DNA of 64,000 bases from the NCBI RefSeq assembly GCF_022180385.2, contig NZ_BQME02000002.1:1798001-1862000 (forward strand), given 5' to 3'. Origin of the DNA: Paenibacillus sp. L3-i20 (GTDB lineage Bacteria > Bacillota > Bacilli > Paenibacillales > Paenibacillaceae). The position numbers and the translations under genes were made by a program. Shown one piece after another: positions 46,068-55,961 of the stretch. The stretch's first letter is position 1; each line of letters begins with the position of its first letter. Under the pieces are notes generated by a model, which saw only the letters and a program-made list of their open reading frames with translations, did no database searches and had not been told where the DNA came from.

Positions 46068-46751
46068 CTATTTTATACACCTGGCTAATATTTTCTCGCG
46101 ATTTATATGAATCGTTTTGAAACCTGTATGTATTACACCTTCTTTTACAAGCTCCTGCAATGCAACAGTAACAGCTTCCCTGCTTGCTCCTATCAGACTA
46201 GCAATTTCTTGATGAGATAATGGAATATCGATTAGTGCATAGTTATCGTCACTCTTAATCCCATGTTCGTCGAATAACTTCAATAGAACAAATATCAATT
46301 TATCATGTAGACTTCCGACAGCTAAATTTTGTGTTAGTTGGCTCATACTTTTAATACGGCTGCTTAAAATACGCAATAGCGACATCAGAAATCGTGGCCT
46401 ATAGCTAATAAACTCCTCGAATCTAATGTTATCAATAAAACAAATATGGCTTTCTTCCATCGTTTCTATATAATGCGCTCTCGTTCCAAATGATATCGTT
46501 CCAAGTTCGCCAAACACATTGCCTTCGCCTAGTATGTCCGACGTAAACTGTTTACCTTCTGCACTTAATTTATATAAGCGAACCTTCCCTTTTTTCACAA
46601 AAAATAACCGCTCACTAAACGTTTCTGGTCTTTGAATAAACGTTTGTTTAGGAACAATTGTAATTGAAGTCAGTTCGTCCATCTCAATTAAATCATTCCT
46701 ATCTAATGCTTGAAGCAAATCAAACTGTGATAAATATTGAATGCTGTCCAT
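46068..46751 (-). CDS. Crp/Fnr-family transcriptional regulator
   Basis: 227 aa from the ATG at 46751 (MDSIQYLSQFDLLQAL), behind GGAG; the frame extends upstream without ribosome sites. The cNMP-binding barrel (ITIVPKQTFIQRPETFSERLFFVKKGKVRLYKLSAEGKQF...GNVFGELGTISF) is followed by the DNA-binding helix in LSHQEIASLIGASREAVTVALQELVKEGVI. The SREAVTVAL recognition helix is typical of Crp. No cysteine cluster, so it is not an FNR-type oxygen sensor. Its target may be the HEAT-repeat gene downstream. Confidence 0.9.
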   Translation of the reverse strand: MDSIQYLSQFDLLQALDRNDLIEMDELTSITIVPKQTFIQRPETFSERLFFVKKGKVRLYKLSAEGKQFTSDILGEGNVFGELGTISFGTRAHYIETMEESHICFIDNIRFEEFISYRPRFLMSLLRILSSRIKSMSQLTQNLAVGSLHDKLIFVLLKLFDEHGIKSDDNYALIDIPLSHQEIASLIGASREAVTVALQELVKEGVIHTGFKTIHINREKILARCIK

Positions 46752-46843
46752 TGCTTCTCCAGAATTAGTCATGTTGTTGTACTTACCGCTCGGTAACTCG
46801 CTCCCGTATTCACCAAGGATAACTATTTTAGATTGCAACTTAA

Positions 46844-46928
46844 CGTGCACCTCACTTTTTAACTGCTCTAAAAATATGTTTTATAAGTTCGCTGCTATGC
46901 TATACGTCTCCAAATCAACTTTTTTGGT
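46844..46928 (-). pseudogene. Duplicated 3' end of a tetR gene (left copy)
   Basis: About 85 bp closely match 51095-51174, which contain the stop and last codons of the tetR gene: CGTGCACCTCACTTTTT and CTCCAAATCAACTTTTTTGG are identical. Read on the minus strand it begins KKVDLETYS and then breaks. The gerA operon lies between the two copies. Confidence 0.75.
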
Positions 46929-47134
46929 TGCTCCTTTTTGATCATTTAACTAAAGAGCTGATTGATTAACCGAATAGTAGCATGAGCATATCTCGTCGTC
47001 AACAACATCGAATAAACCAAACACTTTATGGTCTGTCCCGGTAAAAAGGAACCTCATTCACACGGCGATATTTGGTACATATTTACGGCTTGTACGGACA
47101 AACTATGAATCGGGAAATGAAAGGAGCATCCAAT

Positions 47135-48580
47135 GTGAATAAACGATATGACCAAGCTGTTAAATTACATGGCAAATCATCTGATTTCCTTCACTTTGTA
47201 TATCCTACTCCTTCTTTCACCTTTTATATTTGTTATTACAAAACGTTAGTTAATAGCAACAGCCTAAACCAATATATTTTGCCTACTGTTCATGGATTAA
47301 CAAATACATCTATCCAAAAAATTTATGAGGAGCTTCCTTTCTCTGACCGAACCATTCTGACTGATTATGAGGAAATGACAAAAAAACTTCTAATGGGTTA
47401 TATCATGCTTTTTAACCCAACAGAAGATGCTTGTATTGCGCTTCAAGTTATTCAAACCGAATCTCGTTCGATAGAAGCTCCCCAAATTGAATTCAGCGTT
47501 ATTGGGCCAAAAGAATCTTTCATCGAATCATTGGATACAAATATTATGCTTATTCGTAGACGGCTTCCTCTAACTCAATTAAGGGTTGAAGAGTATATAA
47601 TCGGCAATGTTACGCAAACGCGATGTGTTGTGATGTACATAGAAAATATCGCAAACCCCATCAATATTGCTCATATGGTGAAACGGATAACTAGCCTTAA
47701 TACCGATGTCATTACAGACAGTACAAGCATGACTCAACTAATGGAAGACAATAAATATTCGTTATTTCCTCAATTTATTGAAACAGAGCGTCCGGATCGT
47801 TTAGTACATGTGCTATCGGCGGGAGGAATTGCTGTTATTGCAGACGGCTCTTCTCAAGCCTTTTCTGGCCCCGCAACACTTGGACAATTTATTGTTGCTT
47901 ATGAGGACTATTACTTGCCTTGGCATATCGGGTCATTTTTTCGTATTTTGCGCATCTTAGCTATTTTGTTTTCTATTTTAATTACTCCGATGTACATTGC
48001 GGTGTTGACTTATCATTACCAGCTGATTCCTACTCTATTGTTAGATCCGATTATTTCATCTAGAATCAGTCTGCCTTTTCCGCCTTTTATGGAAGTGATT
48101 TTTATGGAGTTAACTATTGAGTTATTGCGTGAAGCTGGTGCGAGGTTGCCATCCAAAATTGGACAAACGATCGGCATTGTAGGCGGGATTGTCCTTGGGA
48201 CAGCGGCAGTACAAGCTGCTCTTACGAGCAATATTTTGCTAATTTTAGTTGCTCTGTCAGCTTTATCATCGTTTACCGTTCCAATTTTTCATATGAGCAA
48301 TACGATTCGTGTATTGCGATACCCGTTTATATTCGCTGCTTCTATGCTCGGTCTTGTAGGCATTTTAATTTGTGCTTGTTTTTTGCTCACTCATTTATTG
48401 CGTTTAAAGTCACTTGGCACGCCATTTCTACAGCCATTTTATCCTCTTCGTCCGCAGGATTGGATGGATTCAATCATTAGGGCACCTTTAAACGACTTCA
48501 AAAACAGACAAACGCTTAATCGACCACTTTTCAAAAGCAAAAAAAGAAAGTTAAAGCCATTGCAGGATATTGATGAATAA
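47135..48580 (+). CDS. GerA-family spore germinant receptor subunit A
   Basis: 481 aa from a GTG at 47135, eight bases after AAAGGAG; a longer frame upstream has no ribosome site. The soluble N-terminal half is followed by about five TM helices with the family motifs RLVHVLSAGGIAVIADGSSQA, PPFMEVIFMELTIELLREAGARLP, and a basic tail. It is an inner-membrane subunit of a nutrient receptor in the spore. The operon order A-B-C matches ger operons of Bacillus. The germinant it recognises is unknown. A sigma-G promoter is expected upstream but I cannot place one with confidence. Confidence 0.95.
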   Translation: MNKRYDQAVKLHGKSSDFLHFVYPTPSFTFYICYYKTLVNSNSLNQYILPTVHGLTNTSIQKIYEELPFSDRTILTDYEEMTKKLLMGYIMLFNPTEDACIALQVIQTESRSIEAPQIEFSVIGPKESFIESLDTNIMLIRRRLPLTQLRVEEYIIGNVTQTRCVVMYIENIANPINIAHMVKRITSLNTDVITDSTSMTQLMEDNKYSLFPQFIETERPDRLVHVLSAGGIAVIADGSSQAFSGPATLGQFIVAYEDYYLPWHIGSFFRILRILAILFSILITPMYIAVLTYHYQLIPTLLLDPIISSRISLPFPPFMEVIFMELTIELLREAGARLPSKIGQTIGIVGGIVLGTAAVQAALTSNILLILVALSALSSFTVPIFHMSNTIRVLRYPFIFAASMLGLVGILICACFLLTHLLRLKSLGTPFLQPFYPLRPQDWMDSIIRAPLNDFKNRQTLNRPLFKSKKRKLKPLQDIDE

Positions 48581-48592
48581 AGGAGTTGCATC

Positions 48593-49684
48593 ATGATGAA
48601 GACGGCGTACAAAGTTCCAGAACATTTGACCATACCGCCTTCATCTGTTTTTTATTTAGCTTTTGGAGCGCAAGCAGGACTCGATTATTTAACTTTCCAG
48701 CGAAGAATTGCTATCATTGCCGGTCAAGATGGTTGGATCGCTATTATTATCGCAGCTCTCGTCATGCATATTGGCATTTGGTTTATGTATGCTTTGTTAA
48801 ATCGTGAACAAACCGACCTTATAACCATCAACAAGCGGATGTTCGGCAGCATAATAGGGGGTATTTTCAACTCTGTTTTAATTATAAATTTTTTGTTCGT
48901 AGGTGCCCTTAGCGTACGGTTATATGCGGAAATCATAAAGATTTGGATTTTTCCAGACCTGAAAATAAGCATACTCATCTTTCTCTTATTGCTATTAGCC
49001 TATTATATTGTATCGGGGGGATTCCGTGTTATTGTCGGATTCTTTTTGTTTGCCCAATTATCGATAGCTCTTATCGTCATTTACGTTAATCTGATGCCTT
49101 ATTATTATCCTTCAAATTTGCTTCCTGTCTGGTCACATAACATGACTGAATTATTCGAAGCCTCTTGGAGCATGTTGCCAAGTTATCTTGGCATTGAAGC
49201 GCTACTTATCTTTTACCCCTTTATTAAACATGGGAAAAAGGCTCAGACTTGGTCCCACTGGGGAAATGTCGTTACGATGGTCATTTATTTAATGGCATTT
49301 ATCTTTTCAATCATGTTTTATAGTCTAGAACAATTAAAAGAAGAGCAATGGCCGATCTTAACATTGTTTAAATTTGTTGAACTGCCCTTTATGGAACGTG
49401 TAGAATTTATTGGTGCTTCTTTTCAGTTATTTCGGCTCGTTCCGCTGCTATCCTTATATGCTTGGATGGCCATTCAATCCACTAAACTACAATTTCATTT
49501 TTCTAAAAGAAAGACGCTTCCTCTTGCACTTGTTTTGATCCTTGTGTGCAGCTTGGCATTTAAAGATACGGAAAAAGTTATGGTTTTTTATCGGATCGCC
49601 AGTTATTTCGGATTTGCGCTTATATTTCTTTACGTTCCTATTCTCTTCCTTATATCGAAATTCAAAGGAGCTGTAAAGTCATGA
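48593..49684 (+). CDS. GerB-family germination permease-like subunit
   Basis: 363 aa, ten TM helices in the amino-acid-permease (APC) style. Starts MMKTAYKVPEHLTIPPSSVFYLAFGAQ with AAAGGAG upstream. The GerB subunit is thought to bind the germinant. It lies 12 nt after subunit A and its stop overlaps the start of subunit C by four bases (ATGA). Confidence 0.94.
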   Translation: MMKTAYKVPEHLTIPPSSVFYLAFGAQAGLDYLTFQRRIAIIAGQDGWIAIIIAALVMHIGIWFMYALLNREQTDLITINKRMFGSIIGGIFNSVLIINFLFVGALSVRLYAEIIKIWIFPDLKISILIFLLLLLAYYIVSGGFRVIVGFFLFAQLSIALIVIYVNLMPYYYPSNLLPVWSHNMTELFEASWSMLPSYLGIEALLIFYPFIKHGKKAQTWSHWGNVVTMVIYLMAFIFSIMFYSLEQLKEEQWPILTLFKFVELPFMERVEFIGASFQLFRLVPLLSLYAWMAIQSTKLQFHFSKRKTLPLALVLILVCSLAFKDTEKVMVFYRIASYFGFALIFLYVPILFLISKFKGAVKS

Positions 49685-50769
49685 GATGGATCATTTTTAT
49701 TTTGATGGGCTGCTTATTGACTGGCTGCACAGTGAGGAAAGAAATCGTAGAAGATATTTATATTGCGTTAGGAACTGCTGTAGATTTGGAAGAAAAAGTG
49801 CCGACCGACGACTCGCACAGTGATCATAGCAGCAATTTGTACCGAATTACGATAAGTGTTCCTACCTTCCACAGCGATCATAAAATTGTAAGTCAATTTT
49901 ACAAAGGAAAAGGGGATAACTTAAAAAGTGTATTAATGAATATGAACCATACTAGCGACCAATATATTTCAACTAGTAAATTCAATATACTTCTCTTTAG
50001 CAAACCCATTATCCAATTAGGTATTCAAGATTTTACTGAAATATTATCACAAGATCCTCTGTTAAGTGGCAGAATAACTTTAGCGATGACGACAGGTGCT
50101 GCCGATCGAATCTTCAGTACGCAGTTCCCGCATACGAACCAGCCGCTCGGACGTTATCTCTACCAAGTGATTGAAAACAACACTCGGACGTTTGGATTGC
50201 CGCGCATGAATCTTCACCAATTTATTTATGAACTGAAGGGGGAAGGAATCGATCCCATCATGCCCATCATTGACATCGTTGACGAACGAGTGGCTTTAAC
50301 CGGAATTGCATTATTAAGGGACGCTGCTTATGTCGGAAAGATGTCTTTGGACGAAACCTATCCTTTTAGCTGGATGAAACAGAAACGTACCGAAACAAGT
50401 TATTTTAAAGTAAGACTAAAGGATCACGATGAAATTTCCATCCGCAACTTAAAAACAAAATTGCGGCATCATTACTCTGAGGCAAGCAAAGAAATGACAC
50501 TGTATATCCGAATGACAGGCAAACTTATGGAATCAAATGAAGCCGAACCACTCGATATGACTCCTGCAGAAATGGACAAAACGATGACAAATCAACTTGT
50601 TAAAGAAAGTGAAGCTTTAGTGAAAAAGTTTCAAAAATTGCAAATAGACCCGCTCGGTCTTGGCAATTACGTTAGAGCCCATTCAAGAAAATGGAGCGAA
50701 CAAAAGTGGAAAGAGCAATATTCTGACATCAAAATAAAAGTTGTCATCGATAGTACAATTGAAAAGTGA
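49681..50769 (+). CDS. GerC-family germination lipoprotein
   Basis: 362 aa. The lipobox LLTGC gives Cys16 as the lipid-anchored residue. The Ger(x)C signature is visible in KEIVEDIYIALGTAVDLEE and LVKESEALVKKFQKLQIDPLGLGNYVRAHSRKWSEQKW. It is the outer-face subunit of the receptor and the last gene of the tricistronic operon. Confidence 0.94.
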   Translation: MRWIIFILMGCLLTGCTVRKEIVEDIYIALGTAVDLEEKVPTDDSHSDHSSNLYRITISVPTFHSDHKIVSQFYKGKGDNLKSVLMNMNHTSDQYISTSKFNILLFSKPIIQLGIQDFTEILSQDPLLSGRITLAMTTGAADRIFSTQFPHTNQPLGRYLYQVIENNTRTFGLPRMNLHQFIYELKGEGIDPIMPIIDIVDERVALTGIALLRDAAYVGKMSLDETYPFSWMKQKRTETSYFKVRLKDHDEISIRNLKTKLRHHYSEASKEMTLYIRMTGKLMESNEAEPLDMTPAEMDKTMTNQLVKESEALVKKFQKLQIDPLGLGNYVRAHSRKWSEQKWKEQYSDIKIKVVIDSTIEK

Positions 50770-50807
50770 ACGGTATTAGCTAAACATGGAGATCATTTGA
50801 ACACAAA

Positions 50808-50834
50808 AAGGAGCTGCCCATACGACAGCTCCTT
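50808..50834 (+). terminator. Likely terminator of the ger operon
   Basis: A 9-bp stem AAGGAGCTG/CAGCTCCTT with a 9-nt loop, 38 nt after the stop codon. The T-run is weak. Confidence 0.65.
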
Positions 50835-51094
50835 GTCTAACTTTATGGTGTCACTACACTTTTATATCTGCCCTATCTTTTTTTCTACAATGCATGCTCC
50901 CTTGCCTTCATTCACCGACCGTTCATACTTATCCCTTGATAACTCAATCCCAAATTTCCCTAGGATAACGAATTGTTTGCCATCTAAAAAACAGCTTCAA
51001 TATCAGTAGACGAAACTACATACAAAAAAACAGTTATTGTTGCGGTGAATCCTCTACTGATTTATGATTGTTACTACTTTAGAGTGAATTCCGT
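50835..51094. other. Non-coding gap between ger operon and tetR
   Basis: No supported gene. The stretch ends at the right copy of the duplicated segment (51095-51174). Confidence 0.5.
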
Positions 51095-51174
51095 CGTGCA
51101 CCTCACTTTTTGACTGCCCTATGTATAAGTTTTACAAGTTCATTGCTATATGTCTCCAAATCAACTTTTTTGGT
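51095..51174. repeat. Right copy of the duplicated tetR 3' segment
   Basis: Contains the tetR stop codon and final codons, matching 46844-46928. The two copies bracket the ger operon in direct orientation. Confidence 0.75.
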
Positions 51175-51729
51175 AATTGCGAAGTTCAACATATATTCAC
51201 CAATAGCACCTTGGATCATATTGGCCATGACGTCCACTTGGAAATGATCGAATTCTCCTTGTTTCTGTCCTTCATGCAACAACTGCACAAGCTCCAGCAT
51301 AATGAGGTCTTCATCATCATCATTTTCATTTATTTTATAGTACGGAATATTATCTGGTGTTCTTGCATTAAACACGATTTCTATAAGCGCAGTATAACGA
51401 GCTGGGTGTGTCCCCTGATAAGCAAGACTTGCCAATATAAATGCTTTAAGCTTGTCCGTAGATGAGCTCTCTTGATTAACTCTCTCCATAATATAAGCAG
51501 TAGATTTTTCGACTAATTTCTGAAGCAGATGGTTCATTAGATCGTTTTTGTCTGTAAAATGATACGAAATTAACGCCGTACTAATGCCTGCTCTTTTCGC
51601 TATTTGAGCTAAGCTTGCATTTACGTAGCCAATATCATCAAGGGTTTGGATTGCAGCTTCAATCATTTGCTCGCGTCTTGCTTCAGCGATAAAGGATAAC
51701 TTTTCGTTCTGGTTGTTAGGTTCCTTCAT
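51103..51729 (-). CDS. TetR-family transcriptional regulator
   Basis: 208 aa from the ATG at 51729, five bases after AAAGGAG. The N-terminal helix-turn-helix is AIQTLDDIGYVNASLAQIAKRAGISTALISYHFTDKNDLM. The ligand domain ends ITKKVDLETYSNELVKLIHRAVKK. No clear operator or divergent target gene is visible; the neighbours are a gene remnant and the ger operon. Confidence 0.92.
   Translation of the reverse strand: MKEPNNQNEKLSFIAEARREQMIEAAIQTLDDIGYVNASLAQIAKRAGISTALISYHFTDKNDLMNHLLQKLVEKSTAYIMERVNQESSSTDKLKAFILASLAYQGTHPARYTALIEIVFNARTPDNIPYYKINENDDDEDLIMLELVQLLHEGQKQGEFDHFQVDVMANMIQGAIGEYMLNFAITKKVDLETYSNELVKLIHRAVKK
51175..51180. other. Boundary of the duplicated segment inside tetR
   Basis: Sequence identity with the left copy stops after TTTTTTGGT; beyond this point the intact tetR continues and the left copy does not. 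Confidence 0.4.
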
Positions 51730-51907
51730 AAAATCTCCTTTAAACAAGAAATTTGATCACTTAATCAGCAACCTGATTTATAGAGCAAATATTATCATAT
51801 CAATATTTTTCAGTCAATTTGTCAATTTCGGATCAAATCAATACAGTCTAGGGAACAATTATTCCCCATACTTACCTTTAATCAAATACACGCCCTGCGA
51901 GGCGTGC

Positions 51908-52126
51908 TTAATCCCACATATTTCGGTTTGCAAAATTCCACGTGTACACTTGCTCTTTTCCAGCCACCGTATAAAAATAATTGGTTACCGTTCTGTCTTG
52001 AAAGGAAGCCACGCCCAAATTATGCTGGCTTACATATTTAGAATTATATGCATCATTGATACGTTGTCTGAACGGGCTGTACATATCGTGTGCAGATCTG
52101 AGAAAAGTATGAATGCTTTGCCGTGA
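51908..52126 (-). pseudogene. C-terminal gene remnant (about 72 codons)
   Basis: An open minus-strand frame preceded by a stop reads ...SIHTFLRSAHDMYSPF, then INDAYNSKYVSQHNLGV, ending VYTWNFANRNMWD and TAA. It looks like a natural protein C-terminus but has no start region. A 6-bp hairpin (CACGCC/GGCGTG, 51891-51908) follows. Family not recognised. Confidence 0.4.
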
Positions 52127-52458
52127 TTAAGCTGAGTAACTGACAAGGGGATGGCTATCAACATAATAAACTGTGGTATACGCGGGTATATTTCACTGAT
52201 AAAATCAAAAAGAAAACTTCATGTTTGAGAAAGAAATTGGATAAATATTCGTGAAAAAGGTTGTGGTTTCCTGCACTAAGAGGCAGCTACAATTTAAATA
52301 AGATCAGAAGTGCTACAATTAACTTAACCATTTGTGTATGTAGCACTACTATTTATACTTTGTTAATACTTTTTTAGTAGCCCGTTTAGAGTAATCATTT
52401 AAAATGAGTTAATGTACGAATCAATGCAATACAAAAGAAGAAAGGATGGGGAACTGCG
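52127..52458. other. AT-rich leader of the ankyrin gene
   Basis: No supported gene. Contains a 9-bp direct repeat GCTACAATT. Confidence 0.45.
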
Positions 52459-53175
52459 TTGCGATTTTTATTAATACTATTATCACTAGTACTCTCTGGC
52501 TGTCAGGTAAGTCCAGATCATTCCATAACGAACAAAGAGCAACAAGCAGCCCATGAGGTGAAAAAAATCAAAATGGAAAAAATGAATGAACAACTGCTAG
52601 CGGCAACTAAACGCGGAGATGAAGCTCAAATAAGCAAACTGCTTACCGATGGAGCCAATATTAATGCAACTGACAAAAGTGGAAGAACTGCTGCAATGAT
52701 TGCTGTACACACAAACCAACTTCCTGTTTTTGAGTTATTGGTGGCAAAAGGGGCGGACATTAACATCCGTGATGATCGTTCTGACAATCCACTTCTCTAC
52801 GCTGGGGCAGAGGGAATGCTCCCGTTTGTTCGGGCATCAATTGCTGCTGGAGCGGATACAACCATTACGAATCGATATGGGGGTACTGCGTTAATTCCTG
52901 CTGCGGATCGAGGACATGTGGACATCGTTAATGAACTGTTGACTACATCTGACGTCCATATTGATCATGTCAATAAGCTTGGCTGGACCGCTCTGCTTGA
53001 AGCAGTTATTCTTGGTGATGGCGGGACTAACCACCAAACAATCGTAAAGCTATTAATTGATCACGGCGCTAATGTAAATCTTCCAGATTCCGATGGCGTT
53101 TCTCCATTGCAACATGCCAAAAATAAAGGATACACAAATATGATAGAAATGTTAGAGCATGCAGGGGCAAAATAA
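52459..53175 (+). CDS. Ankyrin-repeat lipoprotein
   Basis: 238 aa, TTG start behind AAAGGATGGGG. The signal peptide ends at the lipobox LVLSGC (Cys15). A charged linker (AAHEVKKIKMEKMNEQL) leads into about five ankyrin repeats (GDEAQISKLLTDGANINATDKSGRTAAMIAVHTNQ..., ending IVKLLIDHGANVNLPDSDGVSPLQHAKNKG). The protein should be anchored on the outer face of the membrane as a binding scaffold. Partner unknown. Confidence 0.9.
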   Translation: MRFLLILLSLVLSGCQVSPDHSITNKEQQAAHEVKKIKMEKMNEQLLAATKRGDEAQISKLLTDGANINATDKSGRTAAMIAVHTNQLPVFELLVAKGADINIRDDRSDNPLLYAGAEGMLPFVRASIAAGADTTITNRYGGTALIPAADRGHVDIVNELLTTSDVHIDHVNKLGWTALLEAVILGDGGTNHQTIVKLLIDHGANVNLPDSDGVSPLQHAKNKGYTNMIEMLEHAGAK

Positions 53176-53213
53176 TGCTATCAACGATTTTTAATGTGCA
53201 TACCCATTTGCAT

Positions 53214-53244
53214 GACCCTGTGCATGACTTTCCGGTGCAGGGTC
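53214..53244 (+). terminator. Terminator of the ankyrin gene
   Basis: GACCCTG pairs with CAGGGTC across a 17-nt loop that can pair further, followed by TCTTTGTG. Confidence 0.6.
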
Positions 53245-53252
53245 TCTTTGTG

Positions 53253-54122
53253 TTAGCTTTCTTTTAGCAGGAAAAGTAACGTAATCTCGTTCACAACATC
53301 TGCATGCTCGATCGTTAGTGAATGACCTGCGCCAGCAATTAAATGAGTCTCTAGATCTGGAATGCAGCTCTTCGCTTTTACTATCGCTTTGTTAGCGGGG
53401 TAAATGACTTCTTTATCCCCTATTAGCAGCAAAGTAGGCGTCTGGAACCTTTGGAATTCCGCTTTGGAAAAGACGGAGGGCATTAGCTGTAAAAGCGGCT
53501 TGGCATTGCTATAACCTGCGATAACTTGAGAACGAAATATGGGATGAAGCGGCTCTCCCTTGCCTGAAAACCATTTAAAAGCTTTGTCGACCCACTTCTC
53601 CGATTTAAACAACAACGCTGGATATATTTTGACGAAAAATTTCAGACTCATTCTATAAAAGGTTCCAGCAGGCGCATAAAGTAATAACTTCGAAACCCGC
53701 TCTGGATAAGCAAGTGTAAAGTTTAATGACAAAAAGCCACCCATCGAGTGGCCTGCCAAATCTACCGTTTCTACATGCAGCCCGTTTAAAACTTCTAATA
53801 ACCACTTTCCTGCATCGATTCTATTTTTTATGGCAAATTCGGGCTTGCTTTTCCCAAAATCACCCATTACATCAATTGCATAAACGGAACGTTCTTTAAC
53901 TAGTTGCTTCATATTGGGATACCACATCGTACTGCTCATAGTCATACCATGCAGAAGCAACAACGGCTTCTTATTAGGATCACCGAAATGAATAACATAC
54001 GTCTCGCCAAACGAGGTTGGGATATAGCTTGATGTGAAGTCCAGTTCGAACATACGTAAACTATTCTCGTAATAATTATAATATTCTTTTTCAGTCTGTT
54101 CATTTCTAAAAATAGATCCCAT
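53253..54122 (-). CDS. Alpha/beta-hydrolase fold protein
   Basis: 289 aa. The oxyanion-hole motif HGMTMSS is followed by the nucleophile elbow GHSMGG (Ser), an acidic residue in LLIGDKEVIYP and the catalytic His in IAGAGHSLTIEHADVV. It carries no signal peptide. It could be an esterase or a lyase-like hydrolase; substrate unknown. It is convergent with the ankyrin gene. Confidence 0.9.
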   Translation of the reverse strand: MGSIFRNEQTEKEYYNYYENSLRMFELDFTSSYIPTSFGETYVIHFGDPNKKPLLLLHGMTMSSTMWYPNMKQLVKERSVYAIDVMGDFGKSKPEFAIKNRIDAGKWLLEVLNGLHVETVDLAGHSMGGFLSLNFTLAYPERVSKLLLYAPAGTFYRMSLKFFVKIYPALLFKSEKWVDKAFKWFSGKGEPLHPIFRSQVIAGYSNAKPLLQLMPSVFSKAEFQRFQTPTLLLIGDKEVIYPANKAIVKAKSCIPDLETHLIAGAGHSLTIEHADVVNEITLLFLLKES

Positions 54123-54334
54123 CGAGCTTCCCCATTCCCACCATATCTTCTAGCTTCCTACTGTATAGTTTACCATTTTTTACAACATCAGTAACCCCGT
54201 CTCTACCCAATGGTCATGATTTCCTTTAAAAAATGCTCGACCTTTTGGATGAAAATTTATTTCCTTAATTTTAACTCTATTTATATTTAAGGTTTATGCA
54301 ACGCTAGTGTTATTGAGTGAATGGATCATTTAAT

Positions 54335-54339
54335 CTATA
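54335..54339. repeat. Target-site duplication, left (CTATA)
   Basis: CTATA immediately before the left inverted repeat matches 55962-55966 after the right one. Confidence 0.85.
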
Positions 54340-55961
54340 CCTGAATCCGTGAAGATCACTTACTAAAATCAATAGATTTTAAGAGATATCAGGAGTAAAA
54401 TTGAGATAACAACGTATTTTTTACGATTGTTAATCTACACCCCTGAGGTGAGTGCTGTGAAAACGACATTCAAGCTTGAAACGTCCAGCGACTATTTAAC
54501 TTCTCGTGCTGGTCTTATTATCATCGGACAATTATTAGCTGCTACCCATATAAATAAACGATTGAACCGTTCCGTTATCGATGACGTAAACGTTCCTCTC
54601 ATTTCTCATGCGGATAACGTTCGTGTTTATTTAGGTCTTCTTTGCCAAGGAAAGAGCGACTATGATCACATCGAACCCTTTCGCAAAGATGAATTCTTCC
54701 CGAAGGCACTTGGTATGTATAAGATGACCTCTGCACCGACGATGCGCCAGCGATTTGATCAAGCAGCTCCGAGTAACCTATGGCAAACCAATTTACTTGA
54801 GGAGTCTGCCGATCTGCTCAAACGGGTTAAAGCACCCCTTCCTCCTGTTCAGGTAAACACTACCGCGGGTGAAGTGAAGACTAAATGCCACTCGATCTTG
54901 ATGTCTCTCCCTTTGACAATTCAGGAACAAAGAAAGAAGGTGTGTCGCGCACCTACAAAGGCTTCGACGGCTACTCCCCGTTTTTTGCCTATCTTGGACA
55001 GGAGGGCTATTGTGTTCATGTGGCACTCCGGGAAGGGAAAACCCATGTTCAAAAAGAAGCGGATGACTTCATTGATAGGGCGCTTCGTTATGCAAGGCGA
55101 GTGACGGACGAAAAGCTGTTCGTTCGCATGGACAGCGGTAATGATGCTGCAGACAACTTAAATCTTTGTCTGGATCATAAGGTCGATTTCATTATTAAGC
55201 GAAATCCACGTAAAGAACAACCCGAGCAATGGCTAGATCTTGCTAAACGAGAAGGACGCAGCAAGGAGGTCCGACTAGGAAAGCATCTCTATGTGGGGAG
55301 TATGGTCGTGCAACCTGATCGACTGATTAAGCCTGTCCGCTTGGTTTACCACGTGACCCAGCGAACCACTGAACGAGATGGCCAAGCCTTGCTCGTACCA
55401 GACATTGAGCTTTCATTATATTGGACGACCTTGAATGGGGTAAGCGAAGAGCAGATTACTGACCTGTATCAAGACCATGCCACAAGCGAACAATTTCATA
55501 GCGAGATTAAGTCAGAACTCGACTTAGAACGTATGCCTTCAGGCAAATTTGCTACGAACGATCTCATCCTGCACATGGGTGTGTTTGTGTACAACTTACT
55601 TCGAATCGTTGGTCAAATTGCATTGACAGACATGGATGCACCAAGAAAGAAGAAAGCGGTGTTTCGACAGCGCATACGAACAGTTATTCATGATCTGATG
55701 TTAGTTTCTGCTAGGATGGTCACCCATGCCCGGAGTTTCAAGCTGTGCTTCGGCCGATGGAGTCCATGGTTCCCACAACTTCGTCGTCTCTACTTACATT
55801 TCTCTTGATGAAGAACGTTCATATTTAACCAATTCGGAGCTTCACAACACGGAGCTTCTCCTTTGTGTTGCACAATTTGAATAGTAGAACTTATTGATAC
55901 AGAAAGGGTAGTCATGGCTGATGCAATTTGACTACGTAGAAAGAAGCATCACGGATTCAGG
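54340..55961 (+). mobile_element. IS1380-family insertion sequence
   Basis: 1,622 bp. The terminal inverted repeats share CCTGAATCCGTGA perfectly: 54340-54352 on the left, 55949-55961 inverted on the right. A 5-bp CTATA duplication flanks them, showing a clean transposition event. It carries one transposase gene, which is frameshifted. Confidence 0.9.
54457..55808 (+). pseudogene. IS1380-family transposase, frameshifted
   Basis: The N-terminal part (GTG at 54457 behind GAGGTGA, VKTTFKLETSSDYLTSRAG...) runs to about 54880. There the frame must change to continue as MPLDLDVSPFDNSGTKKEGVSRTYKGFDGY...HATSEQFHSEIKSELDLERMPSGKF...LHFS, a typical DDE transposase of this family. The two frames overlap at 54885-55104. 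IS1380 transposases are normally one frame, and no A6G-type slippery site is visible, so this is likely a disabling single-base change and not programmed frameshifting. Confidence 0.85.

Noticed and set aside
51713-52126. Plus-strand 137-codon frame
   Set aside because: No ribosome site; its start lies inside the tetR leader and it runs antisense to a better gene remnant.
54880-54890. Programmed ribosomal frameshift in the IS1380 transposase
   Set aside because: No A6G or similar slippery heptamer, and this family uses a single frame; a mutation or error is simpler.
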